This document shows, piece by piece, positions 19,972-34,900 of a stretch of 64,000 nucleotides of DNA; the stretch's first letter is position 1, and every line of letters begins with the position of its first letter. A program made the translations under genes and the position numbers. The DNA lies in the NCBI GenBank assembly GCA_001643675.2, contig LSRY02000004.1:124001-188000 (forward strand), read 5' to 3'. The notes beneath the pieces were generated by a model that was not told where the DNA came from, made no database searches, and saw nothing but the letters and a program-made list of their open reading frames with translations. The DNA is from Monocercomonoides exilis. Lineage: Eukaryota > Preaxostyla > Oxymonadida > Polymastigidae.

Positions 19972-22900
19972 CATCAGAATTATGTTTATGAAGGTCAACA
20001 ACCATATGAAACAAATTTGATTTTCACAAAAACCACAGAAAATTTTCAGTTTTCCCAGAACATATTAAATGAAAAACACATAATTAATAAAAATTGCAAT
20101 GAATACGATGAGAAAATTGAAGATACAAAAGTTTTTGCGACAAATATAATAGCAACTCAAAATCTAAAAACTGTAGAATTTATAACAATCAATTCAACGA
20201 TGCAAATGAAAAAATTACATCTGCTTATAAATTCTTACCAACAATTACTCAATTCTGATGCACTTTCAACAATTTTCTTTGATGGTTGTTCTGTGAGATA
20301 TCTTTTTGAGCTACAACAATCACCAATTTCAACTTCAGGAACAATAATCATACAAAATTTAACTTTTAATTTATGGAACACTAAACAGAGCATATCTCAA
20401 TCTCTTGTTGCTTTTCATGGTGCTGGAGAATTTGTTTTTTGCCAATCTTTACTCAATGAAATAAATTGCCAAAGTGGAACTTCATTTTTTGCAAGTGGCG
20501 AACTTTTCAGTTTCAATCTGAATTCTTTGGGACTTTCTAATTTTACTACAAATAATCATAATGATGCTTTTTTGATTGGAACATCAATAAAATTCAGAAA
20601 ATGGAATAGCCAAACGACAAAAATTGAGAATTGCCACATAACTTCAGTAGATAATCCATTGAATGGGGCTATAGCCCAACTCGATGAATTAAAAGATTCT
20701 ATCGTTTCTAATACAACATTTTCCAAATGCACGACTTCAACGTTTTCAAATTCTAAAAACACGAATTCAGAGGCAAAAGAGTGCACATTGAGTGATATTG
20801 AATTTTTGCAATGCCATTGCTCGGAAAATTCAACGGGTTTTGCTGTGACTAGTCGTCAGAAAGTCTTTGTCATTCGATGCAATATTGTCGGTCCCTTCTA
20901 CAAGAATTATCAAGACTGTTCAGCAAATTCCACTTTGCATTCTTCTTCTTCTTCCTCCTGTTCTTCAAACTATTTATATTCAAACTTATATTCTTTTTTA
21001 CTCTTTCAACTTCCTCAACGAGATTCCAAAATTGTGAATTGTACATTTTGGCCTTCGCAATTGGAATGCTGCAATAAGAACCAAAAACACTTTTTCCTTC
21101 TAACAATTCAATCTTCTGACGAAACATTTAACGTAAGAGATTGCACGTTTGACTTGAAGGAAATCAGTCAGCACCAGAGTAAAAGAAAATATAAGATCAT
21201 TTCACTTATCGGAAATTATGATACAACTGGCACTTTTTGTTTTTTTAATTGCAGTTTTAAGTTGAACTCTTCATTTTCTTTGAACGAAGTATCCAACAAT
21301 TTGTTATCTTCTGCTGCAATCAGCAGTGCATCTTCTTTTCATTTTCTCAAACGCTTCATCAATCTCGACAATTTTTGGATTTCTTCGCATATTATTTCTT
21401 CTTCAGTTAATTGTTCTGAGAACGCATTAGTTTTTCTCTCAGAGCTTATCTTGACACGTGAAGAGAATATTTCAGACATATTTAATTATCAGTTTTTATC
21501 TTCACATTCTTCTTCACTTAACTCAGCATCCACACAATCTGTAATCACTTCTTCATCTTCTTCGCAGCATCGTCCCCACGACATTGAAAATGCAAATGAT
21601 GCCATATTTGTCAGTGATAGCGGGGCAGATGCAAATGGCTGCGGCACAACTGAAAATCCATGCAAAACACTTGAAGGCGCTTTACAGAGCTGTGGCTCTC
21701 CAAGTAATGCCATCTCAATTGAGATACAAGGCACCTTTTCGATAACAACATTTGTAGTACTTGCAGTAAATGCCTCAAATATCGTTGCACCGCTTAAGGG
21801 AACAGAAGTGGCTGCTACAAAACCAGCAAGCGGGAGCAAAGATGCGCTTATTGAAGTTGTTATTGAAACATCAATGACAAATATTACTTTTGTTATCCCT
21901 GGAACAATATCTCCTCTAAAGTCATTTTTTGTGTGCAGTAACAGCACATTAACTCTGTCAAACTGTTCAATAAAGTCAAAGTCATCGGCTTCTCTGTATA
22001 ATCAAAATTCCGCAACAATCTCTAATTTTTTTGAACCTTTTCTGAGACTTACTGGCGGAAGTGCAGTGCTTCAGTCAATGGAACTCGAAAATATTTCGTA
22101 TAGTGCTTCTTCATTTATTGAAATATCCCATTCTTCTTCTTCTGCAAAACTAACACAAGTGACTTTTACGCAAATTGTAACTGCAGCTGATGATTGTGGA
22201 GTTATTTCTGTTCGCAATGGAGGATCTCTTGTTGTTGGGGTAAATTCTTTATTCAATGGAAATAGTAACAGCTTTGAACGACCTTATTTTTTAATCGAGG
22301 ATGCTTCTTATGTGAATATAAGTGATTCACACTTTTCAAAATTTACAACGACATTAACACCAATCATCAAATTTGTGCAAGCAAGAACTTTTTCAATAAA
22401 TAGTTCAGCATTTTCGGAAATTAGTTCCAATTCTGTGAATGGGTCTGTACTTTCTTGGATTGATGGGATCACTTCTAGCGAGTGCAGAATCAATAATTGT
22501 AGCTTTTTGCAGTGTTCAACAACTGGGGATCATACATTTGGTGGAGTGATATACGCAGCACTTTCCCCACAACTGCGACTCAATGTGGAAAGATCGATAT
22601 TTACAACTTGCAGCTCAAGAACGATGGCTGGCTGCATTTTCATTAAAGCAAAAAGTACGTCTTGCAGTTTTTTCATTTCTGGAAACACATATACAGAATG
22701 CACATCCACAATTGCAGGACGAATGGTCATTGATACGAGCAATCTGACAGAATTGCTTTATCAAAAAAATCTACTGAAAGATATTTCAACAGCAGACTAT
22801 GATAAAGAAGAAATTCGAAAAGCATTTTTGGGATATGAAAATGAAGACTACACTGTTCCAATTCCGTTATGCATTTTTATAATGGACAGAAACCAGAACG

Positions 22901-25900
22901 AGGTATATGTGAAAATGAAAGATGCATCTTCTACATCAAGAAAAGGTTATCTATCAGGTGGCCACAATTTCACTGGATGTGGCTTTCAAGATTTCCCTTG
23001 CGCCACTGTTAATTATGCAGCTTCAGTGAGCTTGCCTTCTTCGTCTGACTGTTTTATTTATTTGATGAAGGACTATGTTATAACTGACTCAATCTATTTA
23101 AACAAATCAGATGCAACACTCACTACAAGTCCATCAAATAGTCGGATAAACGTGTCATCAACAGTGAACGCAGAATCCACTTCTGGCCTTATCACAGCTG
23201 TTGTTACATGTAATGTGAAAAACATTGAATTCTTATTACCCTCCAAAATTGGCAATTTGGAAGCATTTTATAATCATAAGAATGCCTCATCAACATCTTT
23301 TATCTCTTCAACAACCTTTTCTTTTATGAATCCCTCCGAGAATCAGACTTTTGTGTTATTTAAGAGTTCTGAAGGATCTATCGTTTTGAAAAGTGTAAAA
23401 TTAGAAAATGTTGTATGGGGAGACAAAGCAGTTATTAGCGTTGAAGCATCAGCATCTTGTGAAATAAAAGATTGCGCATTTACAAATGTGCATACAACAA
23501 GTGTTCCTTTTATTCAGGTGGAAACATCTGGCAATCTTAAGCTATCAAGTACAACATTTTCATGCACGTCTTCAACTGAAACGTTTACGAAGGCATTCAT
23601 TTCATCAGAGACTTCTTCAACAATCCAATTTGAAGGTGGTTCCTTTTCATCAATTAAACTTTCGGGCACTTCTTTGATAGAATGTAAAAGCAGAAAACTT
23701 GAAGTTAACCGAACCAATTTTCAATCCATAACACAAACAAACCCTCAAGGAGCTTGCTTTCTTACAGATCAATCGCCGATCGAATTCTCTTTGAATGGCG
23801 TTTCGTTTGAATCATGCAAATCTGAAACGCAAAATGTTGAAGGAGGAGCTGTTCGAACAGTTCTCGATTCTCAATCATCTTTCATTTGCGCCAACACTTC
23901 AATCACTTCATGCGAGGCCTCACCTGACAATAACGGAAAAGGAGGAGGATTATTTCTGTATTTATCCGAAGCTGAAGCTTCGTTTTGCTTTTCTAATTCC
24001 ACCAACAATCCTTCTTTGTGGAGCAACAACAATGCTACGTATGGGAAAAACATTTTTATTTCATCACCAAATCTTAGCACATCATGCAAAACAACCAGCT
24101 TCGAGCAATTCGGGTCATATTCCAACTGGGATGCATTTGATGCAGAAGGATACGATGTAAGCAACTCACCAGCAATCCCTCTAAAATATTTTTACATTAA
24201 CCGTTCATTGCCCATATGTGTTAACGAAGCTAGAAATTGCGAAGATGTTTCATTCTGTGGTTACTTAGATTTACCCTGTAGAACAATCAATTATGCATTT
24301 GAGAGGGTATCAACCTTGGGAGAATATAACATTTCCATCATTGAAAAAGTTATACAATGCGAGCTTTTTAACCTTTCAACCCACTCTTTAACAATTACAA
24401 CCTCATCAAGCCAGTCAATGGTAGAAATCAGTCCAACAACCACAGGACCCGAATCAATGTTTATTTCTCGACAAGATTTTTCTTGGTACAATGCAGTATT
24501 TAATGTTACTTCTTATCAATCTCTGAAAATGATATTTTCTTCAAAAGAAAATATCCTTAAATTTGTATCGTGCTCTCAGCGTGTTGAAAGTACAACTAGT
24601 GGATGCCGTATTTCGTTTGCCGTAGTGGACGGAGGCTCACTTATTATGCAATCATTTACGGTTTCCTCTTCACATCCAGAGTCTACTGCTCCATTTTTTG
24701 AAAGCACTCCATTTGTTGCTACATATTCAGGCTCACTTGAGATTGAAGAGTCCACCTTCAAAAATAGATCATCTTCTAATTCTCCTTTTATCTTAGCGAG
24801 TGGAAGCACCGCTACCTTAATACTTAAAAAAGTTATATTCCACAACTTTAACTCAATTGATACTCTTCTCGTATCTGCTTCTTCGGCATCTTCACTTTCT
24901 TTATCAAATGTCTCATTTTTAAACATCAAAACAAGCAACAGTTGTTTGATCGAAGTCACTTCAACTACATTCACTTGTAACGGAGACTCTTATTTCGATC
25001 AAATACAATCAACAAACGGAAATGGAACATGCATTAAAGCGAGCGTTACTTCACAGGATATTATTCTTAATAATTCTACTTTTTCAAATTCAGCAGCAGG
25101 TGGAAGCAAGTCATGCGGTGGAGCATTACATCTCACTTTCTCCAACGAAGGAAGTACAACATTGTCATCAAATTCATTCTTTACCAATTCAGCCAGCGAT
25201 TCAGATGGATTTGGTGGTGCTATTTACATGCGCGCATTAAACTCTGATTGCCGCATTGATATACAGACACAAATTGAATCAGGGAATCATGCATTTCGAG
25301 GATCTTTCATTTTTCTCGAAGGAATAAATCTAACTGAATTACTGTATCAGAAAAATAGGTTCTCAATTATTCCTCAATCAAACTACGAAAACAAAAGTAC
25401 ATGGACTCAATATTTGAGCGGAGAAAATGGCGATCAAATTAATCAAGTTCCTATTGTTGCATATTTGATGATTCGAAATGGAAGCGAAGCTTTCGTCGAC
25501 GGCCCAGATTCAGAAGGTTCAATAGAAAATGGTTATGTTTCTGGGGGATATGATTTCACAGCATGCGGCTTCTTAGACTTTCCTTGTGCAACAATTGCAG
25601 CAGCAATTAGCAACAGACTTCATGAAGTTAGTGGATGCAAAATTAATCTATTGTGTCACTTTGTGATTGATCAAAACTATTTGTTAAAAGACCCATTAGC
25701 AATACTTACATCTTCTCCTGCTAACACTCAAATAAACATTTCATCAAATGCAGCTTTTCAGGCAGATGCAACAGCTCTTTTTACCGCTACGACAACAGTT
25801 ATTGTTGAGAAAATAGATTTTCTTCTACCGTCTCAATTTTCATCAACATCTGCCGAAGCCTTTTATCTTCAAGACTCTTCTTCGACTCTTTCAACGTTAC

Positions 25901-28900
25901 GTTATCTGACAATTATGAAAGATGATTCAGTTTCATCTTTTAGCTATTCGCTTGCTAAGAGCGTGAATGGGCAGCTTCTTCTAGTAGAAATAAAGATCAG
26001 CAAAGTATCTTGGAAAAATCAACCAATGATTGACGCTAAAAAGGATGGTACCGTCATAGTTGTAAAATCAACTTTCGATTCTGTGAAAGGAGAAAACGTG
26101 GAATTAATTACTTCGCGAATGGGCGGAAGAATCGAAATTGAAAATTGCAAGTTTGGATCAACAAGTTCTGAAGTGATGACATCGATAAATCCTCTCATTT
26201 CAGTTACATCAACAGACACACAGTTTTCATCTGCAACAATTTCATCGAACTTTACCAAAATTTCTACGTCAAATCCTCTAATCATCATTTCTCAAAGATC
26301 TGAAATGACTTTAGAGAGCTCTTTCTTTCATGCAATATCATGCACCACGCACGATGTTTCATGCATAAATGTGAATAGCGAAAAAGCTCATGTAAGATTA
26401 ATGAAGAACGAGTTTCATAGTTGTGAGAATCAAGTGGCATCAGCAAAAGGTGGAGCAATACACGCAGTTCTCACATCCAATGCAAGTCTGACCATAACTA
26501 ATTGTGTTCTGGACGGATGCATCGCATGCCCAACAAATCTTGGCAAAGGTGGAGGGATATATTTAGCGCTAACATCATCAGAAAATAAGTATTCAATTGA
26601 AAACAAAACCGATGGAAGCATCCTTTGGAGTAACAATAATGCAGCAATGGGAAAGGACATATTCATTTCAGGGTCAAATTTATCAGGTCATCTGACACAA
26701 GCAGCTTTTCCTGGATTTTCCCCAGCTGCTTGGGATGAAGACTGTGGTCAAGGTTATAGTCTGCCAGATGAGGATCATCCGATTCCTCTTAAATACTATT
26801 TTTCAGAGATGAGTGACACTGTTTACATTTCAAACAGCGGAATAGACGCTAATGCATGTGGGCACATTGGTTATCCTTGCCGTACTTTTGAATACGCCAT
26901 GACCATCAAATTATTTGCTGGCAATGCTGATGTAACTGTATTGAATAGCTTAGATAAACAAAGCAAGATCGAAATTACTCAGTCATTTATCTTTTCTGGT
27001 AATTTGGGGGAAGGAAATATCGATGTGAATTTTGGGAGCGGAACGAATGATAATGCTGTTTTTGTTATCAAAGTTAATGGAACAATAAGAGATATCGTAT
27101 TCACTGCAACACATCCACCTGCTTCGTTGACAACTATTTTCTCTATCGAATCTAGCTATTTTACAATGGAGTCATGCAAACTTCAGCCAAAGTCTGCTTC
27201 TGACTCATTTTCATTCTGCTTTTTGACGAGCAATTCAGATTGTGATGTTAAAATATCTCAATTCACAATAAATGGGACAGTTAGGAAAAGCGCTATTCCA
27301 ATTGTCAATGGAGCTTCCTTGTTTAAGGCATCTGCTTCGTCAACTATAACTTTTGAAACTTGTTCGTTTCACTCGAGAGCATCAAGTGGAGCTTCTCTGA
27401 TTTATGGGGTTGATTCTTCTGTATTGAACTGCATAGGATGTGAGTTTAAAGAAATGGATGAAGTGAATAACAGCTTATTGGAATGCTTATCTAGCTCTTC
27501 ATTGAATGTTACTTCAACCGATATGACTAACATTACATTAAATAACGCGTCATGTATTAAATGCAATGATCCAATTTTGTTCACGATCAAACAATCATCA
27601 TTCTCTCACATAACACGTAGAATATCTGATGGATCTTGTATAAGTACTTTAAGCGAGTCAGGCAAAACTGTAATTGATGATTGCACTTTCAAAAATTGTT
27701 CAGTGAACTCTGACAAGTCTGGAGGCGGAGCTATTAATGGTCTGCTGAGAGGAAACGAAGCTGAGGCGATGTGGACACTTTCTCAGAGTAATTTCTCAAA
27801 TTGTGCTGCTCCAGTTTCATCAACACGCACCTCAAATGCTGCATCTGGAGGAAAAGGAGGAGGTGTATATCTTTACCTTTATTCACCGGAAGCTAATTTC
27901 ATGATTAAGAATTCGTCAACGAATGCTTTGTGGAACAATAACAAAGCCGAGTTTGGAAAGAACATTTTTATTTCATCTCCAAATCTTAATGAGTCAATAA
28001 CCCTTGAACAGTTTCCTGGTTTTAATGTAGAATCTACAGCTGCGAAAGAGCATTACGGATTTAATGAACACGATACTGATCAATTAATTCCATTGAACAT
28101 ATATTTTGTTCCTTCTTCGGATATCATATATGTAACTTCAGATCCAAATTCTTCAGATTCTCAATTTTGCGGTCCAGAAGCATTTCCTTGTTCCACATTG
28201 AATCACGCTGTTACTGTGAAGGAAGTTTTGAACAAAAAAGTGAGCATTATTTCAACTCTTAATCTGACAAATCTGCTTCGTGTAACTGGAATGACACTAA
28301 CAATGAATGGAGCTTATCCGGACTCTATTTTAAATATCCGGTTTTTAAATGAAGGGATTCTATTTGCATTTCAAATACAAAATTACACCCAATTATCATC
28401 AATTCAAATTACAGTTTCATCGGTTCCAACATCAATGTCTTCGATATTTTGTGTAAAAGATAGCATATTTGCTATGAACGAAATTAAACTTGCCCCAAAT
28501 GGCCCATCCACACCATTTTTATGCTCGATAGTTTCATCGCTTGGTGGTAAAGCAGATTTGTCAAAAATAAGTTTAACAACAGAATACTCTTCGACATCGT
28601 ATCCAATTACAACAAAGATGCCACTTTTTCATGCAGGAGACGGTGACTTAACAATTTCATCATTAAAATTTGCTTTTAGAAAACCGTCTTTAGAGCCACT
28701 GATTGCAATTAATGGAAGTGGCACACTAACAGTTCAGAACAGCACTTTTGTTAACTTCACACAAGTAGATACTTCCATCATATTCATCGATGAACAATCC
28801 AGTGCTTTCATCTATGATTGTTCGTTTGAAAATATTTCTCTTGTTAATTCTCCTCTCATTGTCTGCCAAACAGCTGTAAAGCTGTCGGTGTTTTCCTCAA

Positions 28901-31900
28901 AATTCAAATCCATTGAAAGATCTCAAGGAGATGGCTCTTCGTTACATATCACTGGGATTTCAGGAACGTTTCTCATTGAAAATTCATCATTTGCATTTTG
29001 CAAGGTATCAGAAACGAACCATAGCGGAGGAGCAATCTATGCTGTTTTGGGAAATACAGTTGATTTTAGGATAACACGCTGTAATTTTGATCAGTGCTCA
29101 GCTCCCGCAACAACAGATTATTTAAAGCCAGATCCAATAACAAACAGTTCTTTCTCACGTACGAGAGAAGGGAAAGGAGGGGGAGTATATCTTTATTTAA
29201 ACAATGCTTCAGCATTCTTTCAGATTGATGTTCAGTCGGATCTGTGGAACCAAAACAATGCTGATTATGGGAAGAATTTATTTATTTCATCTCCAAATCT
29301 TTCACTCTCTGTATCCAGAATTCAACTTGTTAGGTTTGATGATTCAGATTGGTGGCATGAAGAAATGATGGGATATCACTTACACAACACCAGCCTTCCT
29401 GTTCCTCTAGGATACTTTCTGATGACAACTCCATCAATACATGTTTCAGATGATGGAACAGATTCAATTGCCTGTGGGTTTAGCAATTACACCTGCCGTA
29501 CATTTGATTATGCTATTTCACGATCGATTGCAGCCCTAGGAAAGGTTTCAATAACAATCAATTCTGGATTGAATATCTCAAAGCATCAACAAATAAAATC
29601 TGTTTACAATTCATTTGAGCTTCTGCCCGAATTTGCAAACAGGCGGTCATTGATTGCTATCAACTGTATTACTGATGCGACCTCTTCATTTTCCATAAAC
29701 GCTTTTTCAATGATTAATTCAATAGCATTTGTACTTCCCTCAACTTCAACTGAAGCTGGAACTCTAACTTCTGCTATATTTCTTGAGAACTCAACTCTAA
29801 CCATTTCTTCTTGCATGATTTGTCCAAAATCAAGTTTAGCCCCGGTTGAAATATCTTTCGTTCATGTAGCCAATGGAGAAGCAATTGTGTCAAACCTCAT
29901 TTTATCATCCTCAGCCCCTTCTCCACTTTCAATGGCTTCAATTCGAGAAAATGAACTTGATATTTCATTTTCTTCATCCGTATTAAGTAATACAAAGAAC
30001 ATTCATCTCACCAAAAATTATTCACAACTTTATCAGACTTTAACGATGAGTAAATCATTTAAAGCTCAGAACGAAGCGCCTTTTCGTCTTGGGAAAACTT
30101 CACTGATTGTTGTTAACGATAGCGGAACTCTTCAAATTGAGTTTTGTAACTTCGAAAATATCACAGAGACTGAAGGATGTCTTATTTTTGTACAAAGCGG
30201 TAAAAGGGTAGATATTAATCAGTGCACTTTTTCAAACATCGAAAAATCCAATGGCAATGGAAGCTGCATAATGGTTGACAGTACCACTGCTCGTGTTACT
30301 GTTGATAGTTGCACATTCAATTCTTGCGAAGTTAATGCTCCTTCAAGCTGTGGAGGAGTGATCTGGGCATCACTACGAACAGTTTCATCTTTAATTTTCA
30401 GAGATTCTCGAATGCAGAGCTGCAATGCGCCGACTGACAGCGAAGGAAAAGGAGGAGGTATTTTTCTGAATTTGGGTGCAGGGACACCTTCTTTTACGCT
30501 TGTCAACCTTTCTTCCAACCCATTATGGACCGATAACAATGCATCCTTTGGAAGAAATGTTTTTGTTGTTTCGCTGAATTTAACAAAGGATATTACATCA
30601 AGAAGATTTAGTGGCTTTACTCCTAGCAATTGGATTGATGAGGATATTGAAGGATGCGAAACAACAAAGCTTCAGTCAATAATTTCACTAAAGTATTTTT
30701 TGATGAATCTTCCAGAAAATGTGTTTGTCGCAGACTCAGGCACAGACTTTGACCTATGTGGATTTGAATCATTACCGTGCAAATCACTTTCTTTTTCAAT
30801 AGTAAGGCAAACAGCAGCGATTCACAGAATAATAATTATCAATTCATTAACACAAAATGAAACAATTAAATTCACAGACTTTTCGTATACTATTCAGTCG
30901 AATAACACTGATGAATTAAGCAAGTTTCATATTGTTACAAATATAATCCAACAATATCTGATTACTGTGAAGACCGATGTTATTTTTCAAGCACTGACAT
31001 TTTGCACCATTGCTCCTTCATCAAATATTCTTACAGGGTTTTATGTGGAAGCTGGTGCACTACTTATTGCAGATTCCCTCATTCAGCCGTTAGATTCATC
31101 AACTCCGTTGAAATACTCTTTTGTGACTATTTTTGACGGAACTGTGAAAATTAGCAACTTAACTCTTACAACGAATAACAAAATGGCCACGGGATTTAAT
31201 TTATTCGAATCTCTTCCAATGCTTGCAGCAATTGGATCAGGTTCTTTGATTTTGGATAACATGAGAATGCATTCAAGAAGTTGCAGCCAATCATTTATTC
31301 ATGTTCAAAACTCCCAAAAAACTATATTACAAAGATGCATTTTTGAAGAGATGAAAGATATCCAATGTCAACTAATATCAGTTATGGGAGGTTCAGAATT
31401 AATTGTGAAAGAAACTACATTTAAAGATCTGAAATTTAATTTCCATTCAATATTTTGGTGTGCGTCTTCGTCATCAATAAATATATCATTATGTAAATTT
31501 GAGAATATTTGTAATAATGTAACTTGTGGAAGTTGCTTCTTTGGGATTATAAATGAAAATTTGCTGAACTTTGTTAATAACACTTTCAGCGAGTGCCAAG
31601 TGAAAGGATCTCAAAGTCAAGGAGGTGCATTCTATATCGAAAATTGTATATCAAATGGAAATATTGTATTCAAAGAATGTAGATTTTTGAAATGCTCTGC
31701 TTCACCTCTTGATGGAGGCAGAGGTGGTGCAATCTATATAAACACAACTTCAAACACCGACATTTCTTTTACAAATACATCTTCTCAAGAAATCTGGAAA
31801 GAGAATGATGCATCTGCAGGAAGAGATTTCTTCATTTTCTGCTTAAACTTTCAAACGTTTGTTGGCGCCTTTCATTTAAATGGTTTTGCTCCTTCTTCTT

Positions 31901-34900
31901 GGGATACGCAGTGCTTTGTTGGAATTGAACAAAGTGAAATTGATGCACTTGTACCATTGAAGTACCTGTTTTTCCAGTTGACATCCACCGTATTTGCCGA
32001 TACACTTGGACAAGACAACATTGTCTGCGGGTTTGACAGTTTTCCGTGTAAAACCTTAAGCTCTGCTGTGAGTCGTGCTTCTTCGACAAGCATTAATAAG
32101 ATAACTCTCATTGGAGCATATATGCATGCAACATCTCTGAGAGAAGCGAACATCACATTCTCAGTTATTCCACAAGCCACACCAGCAACTCTTACAGTTG
32201 ACACACCACAAATTTCTAACTCTGCATTTATTATAACATCAGATGTGTCTTTTAACAACTTTAAGATTATTATTAAATCGAACACTTTCTCTTTCTCACT
32301 CTTCAGTGTTGCTTCGTTATCTCTTACGCTGGAAAATTGCTCACTTCAACCATTCAATTCGACCGCATCATTTAACTTTTCCTTAATATCATTGACTGGA
32401 GGCCGTCTTATTCTTAACTCATTTTCTATTGAAGGTCAGCCAAACCCATCTACACATACACTTTTTGCCAATGCAGCGATGATAAATGCGGGTGGTTCGT
32501 CTTCAGTTTATCTGAACAAATGTACACTTCATTCACGCGGCTCACAGGGAAATCAAGGACTTATCCATATGTCAAACTCTTCTTCACTAACATTATCTGA
32601 AACAAACTTTCACAACTTCACAAACTTGGAAGATCCTCTTTTGCAAATTGTCGATCAATCTTCACTTTCCTCAACATCGAGAGTAGTTTTCAAAGATATT
32701 GTTTCTTCAAATAAGCCTCAAATTTATCTTGAAGATGGAGCAACTGCTATCCTTGCTTTTCTCCAGTTTTCTAATTTGAGTCAATCGGCTTCTGCTATAC
32801 AACTGTCAAATGCTCATCAACTAATCTTGGAAAATTGCTCTTTTAACAGAATTCAAAAATTAAATGGCCATGGAGCTTGTATTCTGAGTGAAGAAAGCAT
32901 GGATGTAACAATTAAAAACAACACTTTTGAAAGTACATCTTTAACATCCAATTCACTTTCAAAAGGAGGAGCAATCTTTGTTGAAGTTTCAAGAGATAAT
33001 GGTCGTTGCACAATTTATAATTCGATCATCAGATCGTGCTCTGCTTCACCACTCTATCAAGGGCGTGGAGGTGGAGTTTGCCTTCTTCTATCATCACTAC
33101 TAGGAGGTTACAGCTTCGTTAACAAGACATCATCTCCACTCTTTTCTTCAAATACAGCAGCTTTTGGAAACAATCTTTATATTGAATCTCCAAATTTAAA
33201 AGATTCAATTAAAATTTCTTGCTTTGAAGGATTTAGTGTTGGATCTGATTGGAACGATAATGATGCTCATGGATCCACAAACTCAGATTCTGCACAAAGC
33301 TTTCCACTACGGTATTATTTTATGACTCTTGGGCCAAAAATTTACGTTTCAACCAGTGGAGCTGATGGTGATGTCTGCGGATTCTCCATCATGCCATGCA
33401 AGACTATTCAACAAGCAATACAAAGACAAAGTATTCAACATTGTGATGTGATGGCACTTTCATCTGTTTCTATTGACAGTACATTAAATATAACTACATG
33501 CAATTTAACTCTTCACCCGGATACAGTAGAAACCACTCTGTTTGTTAATTGCACACACGGAACTAACACTTTCCTTGTTCTTGTTGCTTCACAATTGAGT
33601 ATTTTGAATTACACTTTCGATCTTTTATCGATTATTCCTCAAATGAAGTCTGTTTTCCTTGTAAATTCTGGGAATACTTCATTTCACGATTGCAAACTTT
33701 GCTTATCAACCGCTGCATATGTAAAGTGTGCATTTATCTCTGCAAGTGGCGGAGAAATTACACTTATGCAGTTTGCTTTCAAATATGCATCATATTCGAA
33801 TACTGCCAGATTTCAAGATTGTGGCTTAATTGATTTGACAGGAACTGCGTCTTTGTCTTTTATTGGTTGCGAATTATCGCGTCATTATTCATCTGGATCA
33901 CCTCTAATTGACATTTTAAACGAAGCCTCTGTGACATTTTCTGGAACTAACTTTTCTCTCATGGAAAATGTGGCTGCACCTCTGATTTCTGCCTCAAATT
34001 CTGGAAGAATCACCATATTGAATCAGTCCTCTTTCATTAAAATCTCAACAAGTAGTTCTATTTCGTTACTATCGATTCAAGATTCTGCTATCCTTCGAAT
34101 AAGCGGAGATTGCAGAATGGAACAACTTAATCTCAAAGCTCCTGCAATTACTTCAATTCATTCGTCAAGCTGTTCATTAACTCATACAACATTTGTGCAG
34201 GCAACATTGAATGATAATTCACTAATACTATCACAGAGTACGAGTGATATTTCTGTTCAAAGTTCTTCCTTTGAAACAGTTACTCGAGCTGTTGGTGATG
34301 GTTCATGCATTGTTGCTGAATTATCTCAAGGTTTGTGTACTATTGAATCCACAAACTTCTCTCGATGTAATGTGATTAAAGAAGGGGCAGGTGGTGGAGC
34401 AATTTACACTGAGCTCGCAACTCCTGCATCATTTATTGTTCAACAGTGTTCATTTTCTTTATGTACGGCACCTGTTATATCTGATAAATCACAAATCTCA
34501 AAAGGAGGAAAAGGTGGATGCATTTTCATCTCATTAATTGATCCGTCTGTCACGTGGCAGCTTGTGAACACTTCCCTTTCGAAGTATCTGAATAATGATG
34601 CAACATTTGGAAAAATATTGTTTGTACAGTCAACAAATTTATCGAAAACAATTGTGAGGAATCGATTTTCTGGTTTTGACTCACCAGATAGCTGGGATGA
34701 TCTCTGGTACGAAGGATCGGAACTACCAAATCTCTCTGCTTCTTTGCCATTGAAATACTTCTTCTCCGAGATTGAGGGTGCAATATATGTTGACGATGGT
34801 GGAGCAGATTTACAAGTTTGTGGAGACATAAATTATCCCTGCAAAACTTTGAAACACGCATTTACGAGACAAAACAATCTCTCAAGAGCGGCTAAAATTC